Source: DATKXU01 sp035528905
GTDB taxonomy: Bacteria > Armatimonadota > UBA5829 > DTJY01
Direction of reading: 5' to 3'
Assembly (NCBI GenBank): GCA_035528905.1
Contig: DATKXU010000058.1
Span: 1-24,690 of the forward strand
DNA length: 24,690 nt
Part shown: positions 1 to 6,143 of the stretch, piece by piece
Numbering within the stretch: position 1 is the first letter of the stretch
Layout: the number at the start of each line of letters is the position of its first letter
Program-made: the position numbers and the translations under genes
The notes under the pieces: generated by a model
The model's database searches: none
Told to the model about the DNA's origin: nothing
What the model saw: only the letters and a program-made list of their open reading frames with translations

Positions 1-399
1 GGCGGCGTTCGCGGTATCACGCTCCGCCCGGGCGACAGCGTGGTGAGCATGGACATCTGCCGCGAGGATTGCGATGTATTGGTTGTAGCCGAGAAAGGCA
101 TGGGGAAGCGTACCCCGGTGAGCTCTTACAAACGACAGGGCCGCGGCGGTAAAGGCATCAAGACTATGATCATCACGCCGAAGGGCGGCGAGATCGTCGA
201 CAGCCACATAGTCTGTGCCGAAGACAGAGCGATCATCCTGACAACCGGCGGAATCGCGATCCGGCTCAGGCTGAACGAGATACGCTGCTGCGGCCGCAGC
301 ACCATGGGCGTGCGCCTGATCAACCTCGGCGGAGGCGATAGGGTGGCCTCGGTCGCCATTATCGCCAAGAAAGACGAAGACGAGGGGAATGGCAGCTAG
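1..399 (+). CDS. gyrA: DNA gyrase subunit A, C-terminal fragment
   Basis: The frame is open from base 1, so the 5' part lies outside the window. About 132 residues remain, reading GGVRGI at the edge and ending at a TAG. They match the last blades of the GyrA C-terminal beta-pinwheel: GVRGI, an EKGMGKRT segment, a YKRQGRGGKGI segment and a GRSTMGVRLI segment recur at the usual blade spacing. This domain wraps DNA so that gyrase introduces negative supercoils; the catalytic tyrosine domain is not in the window. ParC is the main alternative, but the regular GKRT/RGGKGI blades favour GyrA. The next gene starts 8 nt after the stop, so the two are probably co-transcribed. Confidence 0.93.
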   Translation, partial: GGVRGITLRPGDSVVSMDICREDCDVLVVAEKGMGKRTPVSSYKRQGRGGKGIKTMIITPKGGEIVDSHIVCAEDRAIILTTGGIAIRLRLNEIRCCGRSTMGVRLINLGGGDRVASVAIIAKKDEDEGNGS

Positions 400-407
400 G
401 GGCGCTT

Positions 408-830
408 ATGGCTTCCGACCGTTTCGAAATCTTCCCGCATACGGCGGACAAGGGCATACGGGCCTTCGGGCGCGATCTGAAGGAGCTGTTCGAGAACGCC
501 GCATACGGCATGTTCTCGCTGATGGCGGATCTGGGCAACTATGCGCCGACCCTGAGCCGGGAGGTTGAGGCACACGCGCCTGACTTAGAATCTCTCCTGC
601 GGACTTGGCTCGCCGAGTTGCTTTATCAGTTCGAAGTGGATAGAATACTGTTCGTGGACTTCGAGGTAAAGGCTGTCGAGGATCGGAGGGTCGAGGGAGT
701 CGCGCGCGGCTTGCCCTTCGACCACGACATAGAATGGCTGGGCTCACCGGTCAAGGCGGTTACTCATCATAATCTCTACGCGCATCGAACGGATGACCGG
801 TGGGAAGCGCAGATAATCTTCGACGTATAG
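408..830 (+). CDS. Archease family protein
   Basis: A 140-residue protein, the normal archease length. It begins with the family hallmark HTADKGIRAFG near residues 11-21, has a central DLESLLRTWLAELLY helix, and ends with the metal-site region around DHDIEWLGSPVKAVTHHNLY. Archease activates RtcB-type RNA ligases by helping form the RtcB-GMP intermediate, and so acts in cytoplasmic RNA repair or tRNA splicing. No rtcB is visible in the window, so the partner must be elsewhere. The ATG at 408 follows gyrA by 8 nt with a weak purine-rich site (TAGGGG), which suggests translational coupling to gyrA. Confidence 0.88.
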   Translation: MASDRFEIFPHTADKGIRAFGRDLKELFENAAYGMFSLMADLGNYAPTLSREVEAHAPDLESLLRTWLAELLYQFEVDRILFVDFEVKAVEDRRVEGVARGLPFDHDIEWLGSPVKAVTHHNLYAHRTDDRWEAQIIFDV

Positions 831-841
831 CGAAGAAGTCG

Positions 842-903
842 GTATGGGAGTGTGGGTGTATGGGCGATCTCTCCCACACTTGCGTACTCCCATACGCCCA
901 TAC
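842..903. repeat. Inverted octamer array (GTRTGGGN units), lexA upstream region
   Basis: Three consecutive 8-bp units of consensus GTRTGGGN (842-865) are followed after 6 nt by four units in reverse complement (872-903). A hairpin can form between 842-865 and the second arm. It fills the gap between the archease stop and the lexA Shine-Dalgarno site. The same octamer family, with the same mirrored layout, recurs at 18520-18593. The lexA frame stays open through it, but the repeat is almost certainly not coding. Confidence 0.85.
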
Positions 904-926
904 TTTCCCCTGGGAGGATGGTCAGA

Positions 927-1541
927 ATGCGGAAAGAAATGACACCGCGCCAGAGGCAAATCCTTCATTTCATCTTGCAGCACATTGAGTCGAGGGGATA
1001 CCCGCCCACCGTGCGTGAGATCGGCGAGGCAGTGAATCTCAGCTCGAGCTCAACCGTTCACGCGCATCTTCGGACCCTGGAGCAGGTGGGCTTGATCAAG
1101 CGCGACGCGGTATTGACCCGCGCGATCAGGCTGCTGCCGGGAACGCTCACTGTCGCGAAGACCCGGCGAGTGGTGTCCATTCCAGTAGTAGGCCGCGTCG
1201 CCGCGGGCAAACCCACGCTGGCCGTGGAGGATTTTGAGGAGGTTTTCCCTCTGCCTCAGGATATCCTTGGCGGCAGCGACGGCTTCATGCTCAGGGTCCA
1301 CGGCGACAGTATGATAGAGGATGCCATAAGGGACGGCGATCTCGTCATCGTCCGCCGCCAGGAAGTCGCGGATAACGGTGATACGGTCGTGGCCCTGATA
1401 GACAATGAAGCCACGGTGAAGCGATTCTACCGCGAAGACGGCGAGATCCGACTCCAGCCTGCCAACTCGGCGATGCCGCCTATCTTCCTCAATGACGTGA
1501 CGATAATTGGCAAAGTCGTGGGGCTCGTGCGCAGGATGTAG
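927..1541 (+). CDS. lexA: LexA repressor / SOS-response autopeptidase
   Basis: From the ATG at 927 the protein is 204 residues, the standard LexA length. The N-terminal winged helix-turn-helix spans residues 1-65 (PPTVREIGEAVNLSS is the recognition region). The self-cleavage bond is Ala93-Gly94 in RVAAGKP. The catalytic dyad is Ser128 in HGDSM and Lys165 in ATVKRFY. LexA represses DNA-damage genes until RecA filaments stimulate its self-cleavage. The frame is open upstream, but GGGAGG (912-917) sits 9 nt before ATG 927, whereas the ATG at 918 overlaps that site, and earlier codons run through the octamer repeat. I found no obvious palindromic LexA operator upstream, so autoregulation is not shown by the sequence. 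Confidence 0.95.
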   Translation: MRKEMTPRQRQILHFILQHIESRGYPPTVREIGEAVNLSSSSTVHAHLRTLEQVGLIKRDAVLTRAIRLLPGTLTVAKTRRVVSIPVVGRVAAGKPTLAVEDFEEVFPLPQDILGGSDGFMLRVHGDSMIEDAIRDGDLVIVRRQEVADNGDTVVALIDNEATVKRFYREDGEIRLQPANSAMPPIFLNDVTIIGKVVGLVRRM

Positions 1542-1559
1542 AGCGGGCAGGCCGTTGAG

Positions 1560-1587
1560 TCACGCATCACGTATCACGCGTCACGCA
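1560..1587. repeat. Heptamer array (TCACGYR, four units)
   Basis: Four uninterrupted 7-bp units with consensus TCACGYR occupy most of the gap between lexA and the next gene. The last base overlaps the start of the AAGGAGG ribosome-binding site (1587-1593). No reverse-complement partner is seen nearby. Confidence 0.8.
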
Positions 1588-1600
1588 AGGAGGTTCCGTT

Positions 1601-2050
1601 TTGCCCAGAGTTGAAAGCTCAGTCATCATCAGCGGCCCCGTTGATAGAGTCTTCGCCCTCGCTAGAGATATCGAAGCGTTCCCCCAGTTCATGCCCGACC
1701 TCAAGAAAGTAACAATCCTCGAGAGAAGCCCTGACGGCAGCCGCACGGTCAGCGAGTTCGTCGGCTACATAAGGGATTTCAGGATCACGATTAAGTGGGT
1801 CGAGGAGGACGAGTGGGACGAGCAGGCGAAGACCTGCAAGTTCAAGCTGGTCAAAGGTGACTTCAAGAACTACTCGGGCTTGTGGACGTTTGAGCCTGTG
1901 GATGGCGGCACCAAGTACACCTCGGTGATTGATTTCGAATACGAAATACCGCTCATCGGGCCGATAATTAAGTCGCTGGTGGCAAAGCTCATGAAGCAGA
2001 ATGTGGACAACATGCTGATGGCCGTCAAGAACAAGGTGGAAAGCGGATAG
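1601..2050 (+). CDS. SRPBCC / polyketide-cyclase-like (RatA/Coq10-type) protein
   Basis: A 149-residue protein with the SRPBCC helix-grip pattern: an N-terminal strand (PRVESSVIISGPVDRVFALARDIE), a mid-region FMPDLKKVTILER segment, and a long C-terminal helix (IIKSLVAKLMKQNVDNMLMAVKNK). RatA/Coq10-type START proteins bind hydrophobic ligands such as quinones or lipids, and often begin with this repeat of 'x-S-x-x-I-x-x-P-x-x-x-V-F'. The start is TTG at 1601, chosen because a perfect AAGGAGG (1587-1593) lies 7 nt upstream and no ATG fits. It follows lexA by 59 bp of repeat sequence. The exact ligand cannot be read from sequence. Confidence 0.8.
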   Translation: MPRVESSVIISGPVDRVFALARDIEAFPQFMPDLKKVTILERSPDGSRTVSEFVGYIRDFRITIKWVEEDEWDEQAKTCKFKLVKGDFKNYSGLWTFEPVDGGTKYTSVIDFEYEIPLIGPIIKSLVAKLMKQNVDNMLMAVKNKVESG

Positions 2051-2054
2051 CAGT

Positions 2055-2082
2055 CAGCGTCTAGCATCAAGCATCCAGTGTC
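2055..2082. repeat. Heptamer array (NAGCRTC, four units)
   Basis: Four 7-bp units of consensus NAGCRTC (the last unit has AGTGTC) fill the gap between the SRPBCC gene stop (2050) and the SD of the following flavoprotein gene. The layout is like the array at 1560-1587, but the word is different. Confidence 0.7.
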
Positions 2083-2105
2083 GCGCCCGATGTCAAGGTG
2101 GACCC

Positions 2106-3452
2106 ATGGAGAAATACGATGTCATAATCGTCGGCGCCGGGCCGGCCGGCATCTTCGCCGCACTCGAGCTTTCGAAGGTCGAGAGCCTCAAGGTCATCAT
2201 CCTCGATAAAGGCAGCGACATCGAAGAGCGGCTGCGCGAGGTCCCACGGTCCCTACTCTGCGGCTGGGGAGGCGCAGGCGCATTTTCCGACGGCAAACTT
2301 ACACTCTCCACGCAAGTGGGCGGCCAGCTCACGGCCTACGTGCCTGAGGAGGAGGCTGCGCGCCTCATCAAGTACGTGGATCAGACCTATGTGGATTTCG
2401 GCGCACCCGAGAAAGTCTATGGCACGAACGAGGATGAGGTCAACCGCATCGCTCGCAAGGCCGTTCTGGCCGATCTCAAACTGATTCCGTCGGCGATTCG
2501 GCACGTCGGCACCGACCAGTGGCCGGACATGCTGCGGAAGATGCGCGAAGTCGTCGAGAAGCGCGTGGACGTCCGCATGGAGACCGCCGTCAGCAGCATA
2601 CTCACCCGCGAAGGCAAGGCAACCGGGGTGGAAACCGCCTCAGGCGAGACCATAGAGGGCAGGTACGTCATTATTGCGCCGGGACGCGAAGGTGCCGACT
2701 GGCTGCTTGAAGAGGCCCGCCGCCTCGATCTGGAGTCTATCAACAACCCCGTGGATGTCGGCGTCCGCGTGGAGCTTCCCGCTCCGGTGCTGGAGGAACT
2801 GACAGACGCCATTTACGAGCCGAAGCTCGTCTTCTACTCGCCTTCATTCGATGACAAGGTGCGCTCGTTCTGCGTGTGCCCATACGGCGAGGTCGTAGTG
2901 GAGTACAATGACAGCGTCACCACGGTGAACGGCCACAGTTACGCTAACAAGAAGACGAAAAACACGAACTTCGCGCTCCTGGTCTCCACCATGTTCACCG
3001 AGCCGTTCCGCGAGCCGATCACGTACGGGCGATACATCGCCTCTCTGTCGAACCTACTGAGCGGGAGCGTGATCGTCCAGCGGCTGGGGGACCTCATGGA
3101 GGGCAGGCGGTCAACCTGGTCACGCATCGAGCACGGCCTGGTCGAGCCGACGCTCAAGACCGCCACACCCGGCGACCTGAGCTTCGTCCTGCCATACCGC
3201 CACCTCGGGGGAATCATGGAGATGATCGAGGCGATGGACAAGCTCGCGCCGGGAGTTGCCTCCAGGCACACGCTCCTCTATGGCGTGGAGGTCAAGTTCT
3301 ATTCGTCCAGGCTCACGCTGACTCCCTCGCTGGAAACCGACATCACAAACCTGTTTACCATCGGAGATGGAGCAGGAGTCACCCGCGGCCTCGTGCAGTC
3401 CTCAGCATCCGGCGTCATCGCCGCCCGAGAAATCATCAAGCGGGGCTCCTAG
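2106..3452 (+). CDS. FAD-dependent dehydrogenase, COG2509-like
   Basis: A 448-residue flavoprotein. The N-terminal Rossmann motif VGAGPAG (residues 9-15) binds the ADP part of FAD. Residues about 51-67 carry the family mark LCGWGGAGAFSDGKLTL. The C-terminal FAD-contacting segment reads FTIGDGAGVTRGLVQSSASG, followed by an AAREI helix. This matches the uncharacterised NAD(P)/FAD-dependent dehydrogenase family COG2509, related to BaiN/HI0933-like flavoproteins. The substrate is unknown. ATG 2106 is preceded by AAGGTGG at suitable spacing. The gene is in line with the SRPBCC gene but separated by a repeat, so an operon is plausible rather than shown. A redox step on a hydrophobic ligand carried by the SRPBCC neighbour is speculation only. 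Confidence 0.87.
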   Translation: MEKYDVIIVGAGPAGIFAALELSKVESLKVIILDKGSDIEERLREVPRSLLCGWGGAGAFSDGKLTLSTQVGGQLTAYVPEEEAARLIKYVDQTYVDFGAPEKVYGTNEDEVNRIARKAVLADLKLIPSAIRHVGTDQWPDMLRKMREVVEKRVDVRMETAVSSILTREGKATGVETASGETIEGRYVIIAPGREGADWLLEEARRLDLESINNPVDVGVRVELPAPVLEELTDAIYEPKLVFYSPSFDDKVRSFCVCPYGEVVVEYNDSVTTVNGHSYANKKTKNTNFALLVSTMFTEPFREPITYGRYIASLSNLLSGSVIVQRLGDLMEGRRSTWSRIEHGLVEPTLKTATPGDLSFVLPYRHLGGIMEMIEAMDKLAPGVASRHTLLYGVEVKFYSSRLTLTPSLETDITNLFTIGDGAGVTRGLVQSSASGVIAAREIIKRGS

Positions 3453-3453
3453 G

Positions 3454-3493
3454 GGGTCCAGGGATCCAGGGGTCAAGCACTCAACGGATCAAG
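3454..3493. repeat. Octamer array (GGRTCMAG-like, five units)
   Basis: Starting just after the flavoprotein stop (3450-3452) are five consecutive 8-bp units approximating GGRTCMAG. The fourth unit is the most diverged. No mirrored arm is present. Confidence 0.7.
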
Positions 3494-3561
3494 GGTGAAA
3501 AGCATTCTTTATCTTGGCGCCAGAGGCATCGAGATGTTGAAGGGCTAGGAAGGACGCAATA

Positions 3562-4245
3562 ATGCGTGGTGACCAAACGGTATACATTGACCTTGCGAGA
3601 TTAGGTCAAGCTGGGGATGATGCAGCAACGGTATTAAGACTGATAATGGCTGCCGGAGATGTCCAGATAGCAAATCAATGCATGGGGAAATGTGAGCCAG
3701 GGAAAAGCATTTTCAACTCCACACTGCGCGAAGCCGCAACTCTATACTTCGTTCGACTGCAATGCGGGCACATCAATGAAGCTATGGATGCAATTAAGGA
3801 AATTGAGCAATCGACATATCTGAGATCGCTTGTCTCTCGACTGGCACCCTATGACCAACATGCTTATCAGCGCCTGCTTGACTGCATCAAGGGAAGACCA
3901 GGTTATCGAGATTTTCAGGATAACATCGGAACGGTTAGGCAGAATGTAGCTTTCCATTATAGTAAGGGCGCTGTCGAGAAAGCGCTGAATCGCCTTACCA
4001 ACGTGAGGGCACATCGGCTGTCAAAGATGACTAGGGGTTCAGACATCTCTCGATGCCGCTTCCATATCGCTGACCTTATCTTAAAAGTGACAACTAACAG
4101 GGTGCTGTGGAGGTTAGATCCGAAAGGGGATGCTGAGCAACAACTGAAGGAACCTCTCGGCTACGGATCTGACCTTTGCGAGGATTTGCTGTTGTTTGCT
4201 GGCGATTTTGCCTGGGAATACCTGAAAGCCTACACAGCCATTTGA
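3562..4245 (+). CDS. Hypothetical protein, possibly HEPN-like
   Basis: A 227-residue mostly helical protein that I do not recognise. It has AGGAAGGA 7 nt before ATG 3562. A segment RQNVAFHYSKGAVEKAL (about residue 135) fits the loose HEPN pattern R-x(4-6)-H followed by a helix. HEPN proteins are often RNases or their relatives in toxin-antitoxin and defence systems, but this one motif does not prove membership. Two 60-base stretches I counted inside the gene (3661-3720 and 3781-3840) are 45% and 42% GC, against 62% in a stretch of the preceding gene (2701-2760), which points to horizontal acquisition. A strong hairpin begins 5 nt after the stop. There is no partner gene beside it. Confidence 0.7.
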   Translation: MRGDQTVYIDLARLGQAGDDAATVLRLIMAAGDVQIANQCMGKCEPGKSIFNSTLREAATLYFVRLQCGHINEAMDAIKEIEQSTYLRSLVSRLAPYDQHAYQRLLDCIKGRPGYRDFQDNIGTVRQNVAFHYSKGAVEKALNRLTNVRAHRLSKMTRGSDISRCRFHIADLILKVTTNRVLWRLDPKGDAEQQLKEPLGYGSDLCEDLLLFAGDFAWEYLKAYTAI

Positions 4246-4249
4246 AACG

Positions 4250-4279
4250 GTTGCTCCGGTGGCAGCCCACCGAAGCAAC
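4250..4279. terminator. Hairpin between convergent genes, probable terminator
   Basis: A 6-bp stem, a C/A mismatch, a second 6-bp stem (CGGTGG with CCACCG) and a 4-nt loop form a very stable hairpin. It starts 5 nt after the stop of the + strand gene and lies 46 nt beyond the stop of the converging SpoIID gene. No long T-run follows on the + strand. On the - strand it is followed by GTTTCAAA. It may act in both directions. Confidence 0.5.
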
Positions 4280-4325
4280 AAAGCTATCTAACCGCACTAT
4301 TCCTCAAATCTGCGTGCATCGGCGG

Positions 4326-5657
4326 TTACGTCGCTTCGCAATCGGAAATGCTCTTGACCTCGATCCCCGTGTAGTAGTGCTTCAAAATGTCCACGTATGT
4401 GATCTTCTTGTCTGACTTCGCAAGACCGTTCGCTCCGAACGCGCATAATCCCACGCCGTGTCCGTAGCCCTTGCCCTCGATCAGGTAGTCGCCCTCGGGG
4501 GTTGCGGTCAGCGTCATCCGCGTGCTCTTTATCACGTCTTCACCGAACAATTCCCTGAACTGATAGCCTTTCATGCGATACTCGCCCCGATCGCCCCTGA
4601 TGGTCACAGTTCTGACGCGCCCGGAGCAGTCGTAGTCGGTAAACTGCATGGACTGGAATCTGCCGATCTTCGCCGACCGCAGGCGTGAGAAGACGCGCGT
4701 TAGCTCCTCGGCTTTCAATGTCTTGCTCCACGAGTGATACGGGCATGCTGCGCAATAATCTTCAGATTGTGGGTTGCAATTTTCCCCCTCTCCGTTTCGG
4801 GGAGGGGTTAGGGGTGAGGTCGGTGACCGACCTTCCGGATTGTCGGCGACGGAGCGCAGATACGGCCATGGCTCCTTGCCGAAGCCTGCATCCTCGTTGT
4901 TCTGAGTGACGCCGCCGCAGTCGGTCGAGTACACCGCCGCGATCGGCTTCCCATCGTAGGTCATGATTTGGCCGTAGGTTCCCTCAACAAGCTTGTCAGC
5001 CCACTGGGCTTCCCTCGATGCGCCTGCGAAGCCCTGGCAGTGACTGCAGTCGCACACGTCGTATCCGTTATGGCGATTCGAGCCCAGATTCTTCAGCGCG
5101 TAGGTCCGTATCGCCACCGTGAGGGCCTTCTGGGCCTCTGCATGAAAGCCCGCGGGGACTTCGACCGGCACCACGCCTCGTACATAGTCCTCCAATGGAA
5201 GTTCGTTAACGACCGCGAGTGTCCGGTTTGTAGAAATTTCCAGGACGCGCCGATAGCGTGAGTGTCGCAGCTTTGTAGACACGATTTCGAATACTGCATC
5301 GTCATCGTTCGACGTGAGCCGCAGAGGACCTTTCAAGGTTCCGCTTGTAGTGCCCGCCACAGTGACTTCTATGCCGTCTTCCTTTGCCGAGAAAGCGACC
5401 TGCTGGCCCTTGGCGGTAGCGATGGTGTCTTTGTTGGCCGGGCCGGCGATTTCGAATGGACGATTGCAGGAGATGGTTAGTGAACGCGGCTTACCGATGC
5501 TTGAGATAAGCCCGACGCGCACCATGGGCCCATGCGTGTCGGCAGAGAGGGCTGCCTGGAACAAGAAGAGCCCCAGACTCGCCAGAATAATTGGGATGCC
5601 CGGTTTCGGGGCAGGTAGAAGACGTCTATGATGGCTGATCTGAGACATCGCGTCCAA
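4326..5657 (-). CDS. SpoIID/LytB domain protein
   Basis: A 443-residue exported protein. Residues 21-38 form a hydrophobic signal or anchor. The SpoIID/LytB core follows, with LPLEDYVRGVVPVEVPAGF and the helix HAEAQKALTVAIRTYAL (about 153-188); Glu166 matches the catalytic glutamate of SpoIID. Later come CDCSHCQGF, STDCGGVTQ, and the terminal signature GKGYGHGVGLCAFGANGLA. SpoIID-type enzymes are lytic transglycosylases that cut denuded glycan in the cell wall; non-sporulating phyla carry paralogues. The start is TTG at 5657, 5 nt after AAGGG; an ATG at 5648 is the alternative. Residues about 276-296 are encoded by an inserted palindromic repeat (4784-4829). The gene begins 32 nt after tRNA-Pro and may share its transcript. 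Confidence 0.88.
   Translation of the reverse strand: MDAMSQISHHRRLLPAPKPGIPIILASLGLFLFQAALSADTHGPMVRVGLISSIGKPRSLTISCNRPFEIAGPANKDTIATAKGQQVAFSAKEDGIEVTVAGTTSGTLKGPLRLTSNDDDAVFEIVSTKLRHSRYRRVLEISTNRTLAVVNELPLEDYVRGVVPVEVPAGFHAEAQKALTVAIRTYALKNLGSNRHNGYDVCDCSHCQGFAGASREAQWADKLVEGTYGQIMTYDGKPIAAVYSTDCGGVTQNNEDAGFGKEPWPYLRSVADNPEGRSPTSPLTPPRNGEGENCNPQSEDYCAACPYHSWSKTLKAEELTRVFSRLRSAKIGRFQSMQFTDYDCSGRVRTVTIRGDRGEYRMKGYQFRELFGEDVIKSTRMTLTATPEGDYLIEGKGYGHGVGLCAFGANGLAKSDKKITYVDILKHYYTGIEVKSISDCEAT
4784..4829. repeat. Palindromic dispersed-type repeat inside the SpoIID gene
   Basis: CCCCTCTCC (4785-4793) pairs with GGGGAGGGG (4799-4807) around a GTTTC loop: 9 bp with one G-T pair. Next comes GTTAGGGGTGAGGTCGG, the typical body of a 'cccctaacccctc' intergenic repeat common in many genomes. 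Here it is read in frame as SPLTPPRNGEGE within the SpoIID protein. Confidence 0.8.
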
Positions 5658-5689
5658 GGAAGCCCTTCTTATCAGCCCGCAAAATAAAA

Positions 5690-5767
5690 TGGTCGGGGTG
5701 GCGAGACTTGAACTCGCGAGCCTCTCGGTCCCGAACCGAGCGCTCTACCAAACTGAGCTACACCCCG
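5690..5767 (-). tRNA. tRNA-Pro (anticodon CGG)
   Basis: On the - strand the sequence folds as a tRNA. The acceptor CGGGGTG pairs with CACCCCG, giving the C1-G72 pair usual for bacterial tRNA-Pro. The D arm is GCTC...GAGC, and the anticodon stem CTCGG/CCGAG has loop TTCGGGA (anticodon CGG). The T stem GCGAG/CTCGC has loop TTCAAGT. The discriminator is A, followed by an encoded CCA. It decodes CCG. A consensus-like promoter ends about 3 nt upstream of the mature 5' end. The SpoIID gene starts 32 nt downstream. Confidence 0.96.
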
Positions 5768-5776
5768 ACACGCATG

Positions 5777-5805
5777 ATTGTACCATAATCTCGCGGATCG
5801 CGCAA
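5777..5805 (-). promoter_or_regulatory. Promoter of tRNA-Pro
   Basis: On the - strand, TTGCGC (5800-5805) lies 17 bp upstream of TACAAT (5777-5782). The expected start is near 5770, about 3 nt before the tRNA 5' end, so the primary transcript would have almost no 5' leader. It may also transcribe the SpoIID gene. Confidence 0.75.
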
Positions 5806-5881
5806 CACGTAAGGTGGCCGTTATGTAAGGAGAATAGCTGCCTAGCCCTCTGTGGGTGTCCTCGCACAAAGTCTGGCACGA

Positions 5882-5902
5882 GTTTCAGGTTCCAGGTTTC
5901 CG
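5882..5902. repeat. Heptamer array (GTTYCAR family, three units)
   Basis: Three 7-bp units, the first two matching GTTYCAR exactly and the third degenerate. The same word forms the larger mirrored array 140 bp downstream. Confidence 0.7.
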
Positions 5903-6042
5903 CCATTCCCCCACTCTCCCTTTCTCCCAGTCCGCCCGTCGCCCAGTGACCTCGCACCGAGTGAATTCTGCCTCGTCGCGTTTGGGTCGCCCGATCCGGT
6001 GGAAATAAACTATATCAGTCCAGTGCAGGAATGCAGAGGGTC

Positions 6043-6110
6043 GTTCCAGGTTTCAAGTTCCAGGTTCCAAGTTCATATACGGCGCGAACCTGAAACTTGG
6101 AACGTGGAAC
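6043..6110. repeat. Inverted heptamer array (GTTYCAR units)
   Basis: Five 7-bp units on the left (6043-6077; four match GTTYCAR and the fifth, GTTCATA, is degenerate) face four units in reverse complement on the right (6083-6110). The arms can pair as a long imperfect hairpin. It lies 20 nt upstream of the DUF255 gene ribosome-binding site, so it should be in that gene's 5' region. Confidence 0.85.
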
Positions 6111-6143
6111 CCCCAGATCGGTGGCCCGCGGAGGTCGGCAGCA

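Larger units (their letters stand above)
5806..6143. other. Intergenic region between tRNA-Pro promoter and DUF255 gene
   Basis: This gap holds no convincing gene. It contains a single heptamer array (5882-5902) and a mirrored heptamer array (6043-6110), described separately. It also has a pyrimidine-rich stretch (about 5904-5940). No good promoter for the + strand DUF255 gene was identified. GGAGG at 6130-6134 is that gene's ribosome-binding site. Confidence 0.7.

Noticed and set aside
842..903. CRISPR array or mobile-element ends at the octamer arrays
   Set aside because: Units are 7-8 bp without unique spacers, and no transposase or cas gene is nearby.
852..926. Upstream extension of LexA by 25 residues
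   Set aside because: The stretch is the octamer repeat plus the Shine-Dalgarno, and GGGAGG is placed for ATG 927.
831..926. A LexA operator ahead of lexA
   Set aside because: I found no palindrome of known SOS-box types; the symmetric sequence here is the octamer repeat.
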